From an uncultured Rhodospirillales bacterium (GTDB taxonomy: Bacteria > Pseudomonadota > Alphaproteobacteria > RF32 > CAG-239), in NCBI GenBank assembly GCA_902795665.1, contig CADBMA010000126.1:1-17009 (forward strand): 17,009 nucleotides of DNA, given 5' to 3'. A model generated the notes under the pieces. It made no database searches, was not told the origin of the DNA, and saw nothing but the letters and a program-made list of their open reading frames with translations. Position 1 is the first letter of the stretch. Every line of letters begins with the position of its first letter. This document shows, one piece after another, positions 1 through 6,586 of the stretch. The translations under genes and the position numbers were made by a program.

Positions 1-299
1 GAGATGTCGGTGCTGTTGTCCAAGCGGGTTTGCGAAGTGATGCCGTCTTTTATTTTCAGCTTGTAATAGTGATTGGTTAAGGTCTGCGTGGCTTCATCAT
101 AATCTGGAATGTTGTAAACGTCATCACCGGTGGTTTCCGTAGTTTCGGTCAAAGTAAAAGCACTTTGAATCGGCGATTTCCCCTCAGCATAAAGTTTATC
201 CAAAGTCGGCTCATATTCCGCCAGTGCCGCACCGCTCAACCCCGCCGTGCTCAAAAAAGTGGTGGCAAGTAATAGTCCGGAAAATTTAGTATTTTTCAT
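1..299 (-). CDS. Exported protein of unknown function, N-terminal part only
   Basis: The reading frame starts at ATG 299-297 and runs off the left edge of the window, giving about 99 residues. The start is supported by an AAGGAT ribosome binding site a few bases upstream. The first 27 residues form a clear signal peptide: MKNTK, a hydrophobic core (GLLLATTFLS), then a small-residue end at GAALA before EYEP. The visible mature part is polar, rich in Thr, Asp and Tyr (TETTETTGDDVYN, NHYYKLKIKDG), with no cysteine or membrane segment. It follows the 519-residue exported protein by only 30 bases on the same strand, so the two are probably co-transcribed. The composition would suit a surface or autotransporter-type protein, but that is a guess because the rest of the gene is outside the window. 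Confidence 0.75.
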   Translation of the reverse strand, partial: MKNTKFSGLLLATTFLSTAGLSGAALAEYEPTLDKLYAEGKSPIQSAFTLTETTETTGDDVYNIPDYDEATQTLTNHYYKLKIKDGITSQTRLDNSTDI

Positions 300-329
300 T
301 TTATATCCTTACGCTTAATTATTGCCTAA

Positions 330-1889
330 CTATTGATTGTCATCGGTTGAAATATTGTCAGGCGAAGCGTTGGTGTCTTTTGCCAAAGCAGCGGCAACAA
401 GCTCATTAATGTCAAACTCAAGCGCGTCGGCAACACGATTGCTGTTAACAAAAACACCGCTCTCATTAAATGTTATATTGACAACATCAACTGTACGCCC
501 TTTGTCATCGGTGGTGCGTTTGGTTTTATCAATATATTCATCAAACATACCTGACATCCCAGCTTTCATGCAAGATTCGGGGATAGAATCAGGATTGCGC
601 AGGCGCTCGGTCTCGCATTGTTTTTTATAGTCAGGTATAATTTTATCAAGGTTGTAAAATTTGAACTCTCCCTTGCCTATCACAAATTTTCCAGATTTTT
701 TAAGCGCCATCATGTAAACAATGTCACCCTCAGCAAAATTGATATCAAGTTGAATTTTTAGCTGCGCGGTTTTGCTGATTTCATCAACAATGGAGCCAAC
801 TTCGGTAATGATTTGGCGGTCTTGCGCGGTTAACTCTTCGGGCGCAGGAGAATTGGGCTCGGAGGAGTTGCCGCTGTCAGTATTTTCAAGAATGGATTGT
901 TGCTCCTCAAGTATGCGCGCTTGAAGGTCTTGCAGTTTTTTAATCTGGGCAATGTTGATGTCATCAAACCGGTAACGCATTTTTATCTTTTGCAATGAAA
1001 AATCAGCCAAATCATAAACTTTGATATCATGTATATCAGAGTGGCCGGAAATGTTTATTATGCCGGCGGCGTCATCGCGGTTGGATTTGCCAGTGGCGCG
1101 GATGCTATAATTGATGTTATAGTTGCCAAGAACAGAGAGCAAAACATTTTCAGCATTGAAAATCGATGCAGTTTTTTTTATGGCAACGGCATCGGTGAGC
1201 AGATGTTTGTAGTCAGTATGCTCGTTGATATCATATACAATGGTGGCTCGGTTGGTGGCATTGGGAACGCTGGCTGTTAAAAAGGGATTTTTGAATTTGA
1301 AGTCAGAAGCCTGCCAAAAAGCGTCATAAACAAGCTCTTTTTCTGTGGCTTCAGCGTTGTTTTTGAGCTCAAAAGACTTGAGGGAGGCAATTTCATCTTT
1401 TAGGCCGGTTTGAGCATCTATATCAACAAACGTGATGTCAGATATATTCAGGGCAGTGCTACTCATAAACTGAAGCTTGGGAACAAAGTATATCTCTTTC
1501 CAAAAACTGCCGGCATTAACATGGTTGAGCATGAAAAGATTGTACATTTCTGAGCGAAAAGCATTGAGCGAATCGGTGCTGATTTTATAACGAGGAAAAT
1601 CGGCAAGTGTGCCGGAAGCAGTCGCAGTGAGAGTGTATGGGGGAATTTTATCAACAAACTCTTGGAGGTTGCCTTCGGCATCAAAACTGATGTCTCTTGC
1701 CTCAACCTCAGGGACATTGATAACAAACGAGCCGTTTTGCTCTTGGATATCCAAGCCGGTAAGCGCATAATTTTCAGCATAGTATTCTTTTAAGCCTTGC
1801 GCAAACTCTGTGCCAGCGTTGTCTGTTGCAACGACAGCCAATGGTGTCAGCAAGCCGGCAAGAAGAGCTGCAAAATATATTTTTTTCAT
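330..1889 (-). CDS. Exported protein of unknown function, 519 residues
   Basis: I do not recognise the family. The start ATG at 1889 has a strong AGGAGG site in front of it. Residues 1-21 are a signal peptide (KKIYFAALLAGLLTPLAVVA) followed by TDNAG; there is no lipobox and no later membrane segment, so a periplasmic or secreted protein is expected. The body has many alternating polar and hydrophobic stretches (for example residues 52-66, 205-222, 258-285, 376-412) that look strand-rich. Residues about 310-335 are a short helical, probably coiled segment, followed by a low-complexity linker rich in Ser, Asn, Pro and Glu (about 336-353). Two cysteines, C425 and C440, bracket a Pro/Glu-rich loop and could pair. 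The C-terminus is acidic and disordered. A DUF945- or AsmA-like periplasmic fold is possible but not shown by any motif. Confidence 0.85.
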   Translation of the reverse strand: MKKIYFAALLAGLLTPLAVVATDNAGTEFAQGLKEYYAENYALTGLDIQEQNGSFVINVPEVEARDISFDAEGNLQEFVDKIPPYTLTATASGTLADFPRYKISTDSLNAFRSEMYNLFMLNHVNAGSFWKEIYFVPKLQFMSSTALNISDITFVDIDAQTGLKDEIASLKSFELKNNAEATEKELVYDAFWQASDFKFKNPFLTASVPNATNRATIVYDINEHTDYKHLLTDAVAIKKTASIFNAENVLLSVLGNYNINYSIRATGKSNRDDAAGIINISGHSDIHDIKVYDLADFSLQKIKMRYRFDDINIAQIKKLQDLQARILEEQQSILENTDSGNSSEPNSPAPEELTAQDRQIITEVGSIVDEISKTAQLKIQLDINFAEGDIVYMMALKKSGKFVIGKGEFKFYNLDKIIPDYKKQCETERLRNPDSIPESCMKAGMSGMFDEYIDKTKRTTDDKGRTVDVVNITFNESGVFVNSNRVADALEFDINELVAAALAKDTNASPDNISTDDNQ

Positions 1890-1920
1890 ATTCCCTCCTA
1901 TTGGTAATGGGTTGGTTATG

Positions 1921-1948
1921 AATATACATCATCAAGAAAAACTCTCAA
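1921..1948 (-). promoter_or_regulatory. Candidate promoter of the two exported-protein genes
   Basis: On the minus strand TTGAGA (1948-1943) and TATATT (1926-1921) are separated by 16 bases and lie about 30 bases before the AGGAGG site of the 519-residue gene. A second pair farther upstream, TTGTTT (1978-1973) and TAAAAT (1956-1951), also with a 16-base spacer, is an alternative. In AT-rich DNA such matches arise by chance, so this is only a candidate. Confidence 0.4.
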
Positions 1949-2016
1949 GTATTTTAGAGATTATATTAACAGAAACAACTTGCTTTTGAGAGGAGAATGT
2001 GATATTCGTTTTTTTA

Positions 2017-2050
2017 TTGTAACACGGCAGTGTTATGAACTGTTATTAAC
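2017..2050 (+). promoter_or_regulatory. Candidate kdsD promoter with small repeats
   Basis: TTGTAA (2017-2022) and TGTTAT (2041-2046) are spaced by 18 bases, ahead of kdsD. The region also holds a short inverted repeat, AACAC GGCA GTGTT (2021-2034), and two adjacent 10-base near-copies, TGTTATGAAC (2031-2040) and TGTTATTAAC (2041-2050). The repeats could be an operator or chance; the promoter match itself is weak. Confidence 0.3.
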
Positions 2051-2067
2051 TATTTTTGGAAAAGAAT

Positions 2068-3084
2068 ATGACAAATAATAAAGATTTGGAATCCGCTTAT
2101 CGCACTATTGATAAAGAGATCGAAGCCTTGAATATGATGAAGTCTGAACTTGATAGTTCGCTGGTGGAGGCTTTGGATTTGATGCAAAAAACTAAAGGAC
2201 GCGTTATTATTACCGGAATGGGAAAATCGGGGCATATTGCCCGCAAAATTGCCGCAACTTTGGCATCGACAGGAACACCATCGTTTTTTATACACCCTGC
2301 TGAGGCCAGCCACGGCGATTTGGGAATGTTGACCAATGATGACACGGTGTTAGCAATTTCAAACGGCGGAGAATCTAAAGAATTGTCAGATATTCTGGTT
2401 TATTGCAAAAGATATGGCATTCCTTTGATTGCGATGACAAAAAATCCGCAGAGCACCTTGGGTAAAGCCGGAGATATTTTGCTGCGTCTGCCAAATGACG
2501 GCGAGGCTTGCCCGCTGGGATTGGCTCCAACATCATCAACAACCGCGACTATTGTTTTGGGCGACGTTCTCGCTGTTGCACTGCTGGAGCGTAAAGGCTT
2601 TTCTGCAACTGACTATAAACAACGCCACCCCGGCGGAAAACTTGGCGCAATATTGCAAAAAGTTTCTGACCTGATGCATACGGGAGATGAAATGCCATTG
2701 ATTGATGAAAATGCAAATATTCGCCAAGTTATTATGACTATGTCGTCAAAAATGCTGGGGTGTGTCGGTGTTATTGATGCCGAAGGAAATTTGACGGGAA
2801 TGATTACTGACGGCGACCTGCGCCGTGCAATGGTTCAGTCAACAGACGATGAACTGTTCGGAAAAAAAGCAACAGAAATTATGACTGTGAACCCAATGGT
2901 TACCTCGCCTGATATTTTGGTGGCCGAAGTAGTCAATATTATGAACGGAAAGAGTATTACTCAGCTGTTTGCAGTTGAAAATAAAAAACCAGTTGGGGTT
3001 ATACATTTGCATGATTGTTTGCGCGCCGGATTTACAATTGAAAAAAAAGAAACAAATGGCAACAATGTAGTTAAAGCGGCGTAA
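2068..3084 (+). CDS. kdsD: D-arabinose 5-phosphate isomerase (KpsF/GutQ family)
   Basis: The enzyme interconverts D-ribulose 5-phosphate and D-arabinose 5-phosphate in the cytoplasm, the first step to Kdo for LPS. At 338 residues it has the family length and layout: a SIS sugar-isomerase domain (about 35-190) and two CBS domains (about 203-265 and 270-325). Family hallmarks are present: GMGKSGHIARK with K53, the HPAEASHGDLGM loop, SNGGESKE with E102, EACPLGLAPTSSTTA with E146, and RHPGGKLG with H187, matching the catalytic Lys/Glu/Glu/His positions recalled for E. coli KdsD. I chose ATG 2068, which follows GGAAAAG at a suitable distance; an in-frame TTG at 2056 would add four residues but has no binding site. 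It leads the Lpt block, with the next gene starting three bases after its stop. Confidence 0.95.
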   Translation: MTNNKDLESAYRTIDKEIEALNMMKSELDSSLVEALDLMQKTKGRVIITGMGKSGHIARKIAATLASTGTPSFFIHPAEASHGDLGMLTNDDTVLAISNGGESKELSDILVYCKRYGIPLIAMTKNPQSTLGKAGDILLRLPNDGEACPLGLAPTSSTTATIVLGDVLAVALLERKGFSATDYKQRHPGGKLGAILQKVSDLMHTGDEMPLIDENANIRQVIMTMSSKMLGCVGVIDAEGNLTGMITDGDLRRAMVQSTDDELFGKKATEIMTVNPMVTSPDILVAEVVNIMNGKSITQLFAVENKKPVGVIHLHDCLRAGFTIEKKETNGNNVVKAA

Positions 3085-3087
3085 TAA

Positions 3088-4281
3088 GTGTTTGACCTTA
3101 AGCAACTTGATAAAATTTTTAATGACGATACCTTAAACAAACAGGTAAATTCGAATGAGCTTTGGTTGCGCCGTCAACGCAGAAAAATGAGGTTTATTAA
3201 ACTTGCATTTCCGGCGGCGGCTGCCGCTTTGGTCGGGCTGTTGGCGGTGCTGCCAAGTTTGCGCGAGCATACGGATTTGAATTTGCAAATATCAAAGCCG
3301 GGCAAACAGGAAATTGAAAAACTGCACGCCGAAAAAACTACAATGTATGTTACAGATAAAGCGAATCGAGTGAGCAGCTTTGTGGCTGAGACTATTGACG
3401 AAACCGAATCCGGATCGCAAATCTTTGAGATTAAAGAACCACACGGGCAAATGCCGACCTCTGATGAACATAAGATTGATATCAGCGCTCCGGTGGGTTT
3501 TTATGACCAAAATACCAAAATTTTTTCATTAAAAGAAAAAGTGGATATTGTGTACAGCGACGGAATGACCGCTAATACTGCCGAGGCGTTTTATGATTCT
3601 AATATATCAAAAGCATATGGGGATATGCCTATAAGCGCCAATGGTAAATATGGACAATTGAAAGCTCAGGGATTTGAATATTATACCGAAACCGAGACCT
3701 TTGTTTTGAAAGGAAAAACGGATATTCATGCTGCCGCTGAAGCTTTTGGTGAGAAAACGGATATATATGCCGAAGAAAAAGTGGAAATATATCGTGCCCA
3801 ACAAATGCTCAAGGCTTTTGGCAATGCGGTGATGTCACGACCAAAATTGACCGTAAAAGCTGATGTTCTTACCGCCGTTTTGGCTAAAGACGGCAACGGC
3901 AAAACTACGCTCAGCGATTTTGCCGGAGATGGGAATGTGGTTGTTGATAATGGTAAGAATAATGTGCGCGCAGACCATCTCAAAACGTTCTTCAAAAAAG
4001 GAAAACAGAAAAACGTTGCTATTGATAGAATAGAGATGACCGGTAATGTAAAAACTAAAACCGCAGATGCAGAAATATCGGCCACAAAAGGGATTTATTA
4101 TCCCGATAGCGGAACAGTTAAACTGTTGGACGATGTTATAATTATTAAAAACGGAAATCGTATGCAGGGCAGCAGCGCAGAAACCAACCTTAATACCGGA
4201 ATTAGCAAAATGCAGTCCGGAGGAAAGCATCGCGTTTCCGGCGTTATCTATGAAGACAGCATAAAGAAAAAGTCAAAATAA
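3088..4281 (+). CDS. LptC-LptA fusion, periplasmic part of the LPS transport bridge
   Basis: This single 397-residue frame appears to carry both LptC and LptA, which are normally separate proteins that together bridge the LPS exporter in the inner membrane to the outer membrane. Residues 1-35 are cytoplasmic and basic (LRRQRRKMR), 36-56 form one membrane helix (LAFPAAAAALVGLLAVL). Residues about 65-215 fit LptC, ending in the family-like run KAQGFEYYTETETFVLKGKT. Residues about 222-395 fit LptA/OstA, with repeated short strands and the typical phrases TDIYAEEKVEIY, AFGNAVMS, GDGNVVVDNG, IEMTGNVKTK. A lone LptC is roughly 190-230 residues, so the extra C-terminal half is the size of an LptA. 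There is no internal stop or signal peptide, so the LptA part would stay tethered. The start is GTG, three bases after the kdsD stop, with only a weak binding site. lptB follows after 15 bases. Confidence 0.85.
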   Translation: MFDLKQLDKIFNDDTLNKQVNSNELWLRRQRRKMRFIKLAFPAAAAALVGLLAVLPSLREHTDLNLQISKPGKQEIEKLHAEKTTMYVTDKANRVSSFVAETIDETESGSQIFEIKEPHGQMPTSDEHKIDISAPVGFYDQNTKIFSLKEKVDIVYSDGMTANTAEAFYDSNISKAYGDMPISANGKYGQLKAQGFEYYTETETFVLKGKTDIHAAAEAFGEKTDIYAEEKVEIYRAQQMLKAFGNAVMSRPKLTVKADVLTAVLAKDGNGKTTLSDFAGDGNVVVDNGKNNVRADHLKTFFKKGKQKNVAIDRIEMTGNVKTKTADAEISATKGIYYPDSGTVKLLDDVIIIKNGNRMQGSSAETNLNTGISKMQSGGKHRVSGVIYEDSIKKKSK

Positions 4282-4296
4282 GAAAAGGCAGGCACA

Positions 4297-5037
4297 ATGT
4301 TCGATAAAACAAAAAATTCAACCCTTGAAGTTTTTAACATCGGTAAAAAATATAAAAACAGACCGGTTTTGCGTAATGTGTCTTTGTATGTGCGACGCGG
4401 TGAAGCTGTCGGCTTGTTGGGACCAAACGGCGCCGGAAAAACTACTTGTTTTTATTGTATTACCGGTTTGATTACCCCAGATTATGGCGATGTGCATATC
4501 AACGGACAGGACATCACAAGTCTGCCAATGTATCGCCGAGCTCAGATGGGAATTGGGTATCTGCCTCAAGAAGCCTCCATTTTCCGCAGCCTTAGCGTTG
4601 AAGACAATATTAAAGCCATTTTGGAAATTGTGGTGGATAATGAAGATAAACGCGAAAATATGCTGGAAGAATTATTGAACGAGTTTTCAATTGCTCACCT
4701 GCGCAAATCTCCGGCAATGGCTTTGTCCGGAGGTGAGAGAAGACGACTGGAAATTGCTCGCGCATTGGCCAGCCAACCAGATTTTATATTGCTTGATGAA
4801 CCTTTGGCCGGAATTGATCCGATTGCCGTCGGAGAAATACGCAACTTGGTATCACAGCTAAAAAATCGCGGTCTCGGGGTATTGATTACTGACCACAATG
4901 TACGCGAAACTCTTGATATTACTGACAGAGCGTATATATTGCACGGAGGAACCGTACTTATGGAAGGAACGCCAAGCGAGATTGTTGCCAATGAGGAAGT
5001 TCGTAAAGTTTATCTTGGTGACAATTTTTCGATGTAA
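4297..5037 (+). CDS. lptB: LPS export ABC transporter ATPase LptB
   Basis: LptB is the cytoplasmic ATPase that powers extraction of LPS from the inner membrane with the permeases LptF and LptG (not in this window). At 246 residues it has every ABC motif: Walker A GPNGAGKTT (42-50), Q-loop GYLPQEASIFRSLSVEDN with Q91, signature LSGGERRR (143-150), Walker B FILLDEP with E168, D-loop AGIDP, and switch H200 in ITDHNVRE. The sequences YLPQEASIFR, SGGERRR and LAGIDPIAV are characteristic of LptB rather than other ABC ATPases. The start ATG is preceded by AAGGCAGG. It is the third gene of the kdsD, lptCA, lptB operon. The usual next gene, rpoN, is missing. Confidence 0.96.
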   Translation: MFDKTKNSTLEVFNIGKKYKNRPVLRNVSLYVRRGEAVGLLGPNGAGKTTCFYCITGLITPDYGDVHINGQDITSLPMYRRAQMGIGYLPQEASIFRSLSVEDNIKAILEIVVDNEDKRENMLEELLNEFSIAHLRKSPAMALSGGERRRLEIARALASQPDFILLDEPLAGIDPIAVGEIRNLVSQLKNRGLGVLITDHNVRETLDITDRAYILHGGTVLMEGTPSEIVANEEVRKVYLGDNFSM

Positions 5038-5057
5038 CTTAACCTTTTTTTAAGTTA
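5035..5057 (+). other. AT-rich hairpin at the lptB stop, possible weak terminator
   Basis: A perfect 8-base inverted repeat, TAACTTAA (5035-5042) and TTAAGTTA (5050-5057), with loop CCTTTTT, begins on the lptB stop codon. It lacks a G+C stem and a following T-run, so termination would be inefficient; it may instead mark the end of the Lpt message or protect its 3' end. Confidence 0.4.
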
Positions 5058-5075
5058 ATTAATCCAAAACAAAGA

Positions 5076-5103
5076 TTGAATTATGCTAAAAATATGATAT
5101 TAT
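5076..5103 (+). promoter_or_regulatory. Candidate hpf-ptsN promoter
   Basis: TTGAAT (5076-5081) and TATTAT (5098-5103) are separated by 16 bases, about 40 bases ahead of the hpf start. Together with the hairpin just upstream, this suggests hpf and ptsN form a separate transcription unit where rpoN would normally lie. Confidence 0.5.
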
Positions 5104-5142
5104 AGCAGTTCTAGGTATAACAGTATTTTGCAAGGAAAAATT

Positions 5143-5709
5143 ATGAAAATTACATTTACAGGCAAACAAGTTGATATCAGCGACAGATTGCGCGCTCATA
5201 TTGAAGAAAACGTTTTGAATGCGGTAACCAAATATTTTAGCGATCCGATCGGATGCAATGTTGCTTTTTCTAAAGAGGGTGACAATTTCTCAGCTGAAGT
5301 TACCGTTCATCCTGCAAAAAACATTGTGTTAAAAGGCAGTGGCATGGGCAGTGATCCTTATACAGCGTTTGATGATGCCAACTCTCATATTGTGGTTCGT
5401 TTAAGCAAGCATAAAAATCGCCTGAAAGACCATAAGAGCAAAACCGGATTGGCTGAATTGGCAAGTGCCGCGGTATTTCCGGTTATTGAAACCGAAGAAG
5501 AAATGAATATTAATATTGATGCACCATTAACAATTGCTGAAACTGACGCCAATATTCCTGTTTGCTCAGTTAGCGAGGCTGTTATGTATATGGATTTGGC
5601 AAACGAAGCAGCTCAAATGTTCCGTAATGCCACAAACAACCATATCAGCATGGTTTATCGCCGTAAAGATGGCAATATCGGATGGGTTGAACCAAAGGCA
5701 GATAAGTAA
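5143..5709 (+). CDS. hpf: Ribosome hibernation promoting factor, long form
   Basis: The protein binds the 30S subunit and silences 70S ribosomes in stationary phase or stress. The 188 residues show the long-form layout: an S30AE domain (1-100; MKITFTGKQVDISDRLRAHI, then SAEVTVHPAKN, then SDPYTAFDDA and the basic HKNRLKDHKSK), a variable linker (about 101-138), and a C-terminal dimerisation domain (about 139-188; VSEAVMYMDLANEAAQMFRN, then ISMVYRRKDGNIGWVEP). The long form pairs ribosomes directly as 100S dimers without a separate RMF, as known for this family. I chose ATG 5143 because AAGGA stands 6 bases before it; an in-frame TTG at 5128 would place that site inside the gene. ptsN follows after 16 bases. 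Confidence 0.95.
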   Translation: MKITFTGKQVDISDRLRAHIEENVLNAVTKYFSDPIGCNVAFSKEGDNFSAEVTVHPAKNIVLKGSGMGSDPYTAFDDANSHIVVRLSKHKNRLKDHKSKTGLAELASAAVFPVIETEEEMNINIDAPLTIAETDANIPVCSVSEAVMYMDLANEAAQMFRNATNNHISMVYRRKDGNIGWVEPKADK

Positions 5710-5725
5710 TTTTTAGAGAGTCTGA

Positions 5726-6169
5726 ATGAAAATATCTGATATCTTAAATGCAACTGATGTTTTGATACTGGATCAAATACAGTCAAAACGTCAGCTTTTG
5801 CGCGATCTCGCCGAACAGGCTGCTAAAACCGCCAATGTAGATGCGCGAACACTCTTTGATGTAGTGCTTGAACGTGAAAATCTTGGCTCTACGGCTTTTG
5901 GAAAAGGGACTGCGGTACCCCATGGGCGCATTCCTGCCCTAAAGCATACACAGGCCGTTTTTGCCAGAGTTAATGGCGGCACCGATTTTGACGCAGTTGA
6001 CGGGCAAAAGGTTGATTTGGTATTTATGCTATTAACTCCTGAAAATAGCGGAGCTGATCACTTGAGCGCGTTATCTGAAATATCCGGAATTATGCGCAGC
6101 GAATCTGAGTGCTCTAAATTGAGAAAAGCAGCTACGGCAGCTGATATATATAAGATATTGGCAGAGTAA
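5726..6169 (+). CDS. ptsN: Nitrogen-PTS phosphocarrier EIIA(Ntr)
   Basis: PtsN is the terminal phosphate acceptor of the PTS-Ntr regulatory cascade (EI-Ntr, NPr, EIIA-Ntr) and acts in the cytoplasm as a regulator of potassium and nitrogen responses rather than a sugar transporter. The 147 residues are the normal length of a PTS EIIA type-2 domain. The phosphorylatable histidine is H66 in GTAVPHGRIP, preceded by the typical RENLGSTAFGKG. The later VFMLLTPENSGADHLSALSEI is also diagnostic. It is the last gene of the block and is followed by a strong terminator. Its usual partner rpoN is not next to it, and no NPr or EI gene is in the window. Confidence 0.95.
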   Translation: MKISDILNATDVLILDQIQSKRQLLRDLAEQAAKTANVDARTLFDVVLERENLGSTAFGKGTAVPHGRIPALKHTQAVFARVNGGTDFDAVDGQKVDLVFMLLTPENSGADHLSALSEISGIMRSESECSKLRKAATAADIYKILAE

Positions 6170-6184
6170 TTGCAGAATTTAAGC

Positions 6185-6214
6185 AAAAAACCTCCGCTGA
6201 AGCGGAGGTTTTTT
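6185..6214. terminator. Bidirectional terminator between ptsN and the small membrane protein gene
   Basis: Stem CCTCCGC (6191-6197) and GCGGAGG (6202-6208), loop TGAA, flanked by six A on the left and six T on the right. It is a textbook intrinsic terminator in both directions and separates convergent genes; its right arm touches the stop codon of the minus-strand gene. Confidence 0.95.
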
Positions 6215-6501
6215 CATTTTATGCCGAATATTATGGAGAGAAATTTGTTCTCCTTGTTGCATATCCAGCAATATGCGCAATAGATTGGGCCTAAAAATAT
6301 GCCCAATCCGGCGTTGACACCGGGGATTATAAATCCGGCGAGCCAAGCCAAAAAACACCATTGGAAGGTGTTTATGACAAAAGCTATAATTGTACCCAAT
6401 ATGCCTCCGTAGAAGGCAAATAAATTGTTAAGCTTTTTATAAAGCTTAATTCCACACCCTGTTAGTATGACCAAGAGAGTGAGCACAAAAATCATTTCCA
6501 T
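6214..6501 (-). CDS. Small membrane protein of unknown function
   Basis: The 95 residues hold three likely membrane segments: about 3-17 (MIFVLTLLVILTGC), 27-45 (LFAFYGGILGTIIAFVINT) and 48-75 (CFLAWLAGFIIPGVNAGLGI and beyond), with a short basic tail after CNKENK. Four cysteines, two in the motif CAYCWIC, are notable but do not prove metal binding. No family is recognised. The coding case rests on a good promoter upstream, a terminator exactly at the stop codon, and the hydrophobic pattern. There is no clear ribosome binding site; ATG 6501 and a second ATG two codons later are both possible starts. Confidence 0.65.
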   Translation of the reverse strand: MEMIFVLTLLVILTGCGIKLYKKLNNLFAFYGGILGTIIAFVINTFQWCFLAWLAGFIIPGVNAGLGIFLGPIYCAYCWICNKENKFLSIIFGIK

Positions 6502-6533
6502 ATATAATTTTTTAAGAATTTTTTACTGCGGCA

Positions 6534-6561
6534 ATGATATCACATTTTAAAATTTTGGCAA
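6534..6561 (-). promoter_or_regulatory. Candidate promoter of the small membrane protein gene
   Basis: On the minus strand TTGCCA (6561-6556) and TATCAT (6539-6534) are 16 bases apart, placing the transcription start near 6527 and leaving a short leader of about 25 bases. It lies just downstream of the slt stop, so this gene can be read independently of slt. Confidence 0.55.
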
Positions 6562-6586
6562 ATGTTTTTTGTCTATTTGACATCAA

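Noticed and set aside
4297..5037. Whether this ATPase could be a branched-chain amino acid transporter subunit (LivF/LivG-like)
   Set aside because: The LptB-typical stretches and the adjacent LptC-LptA gene decide for LptB.
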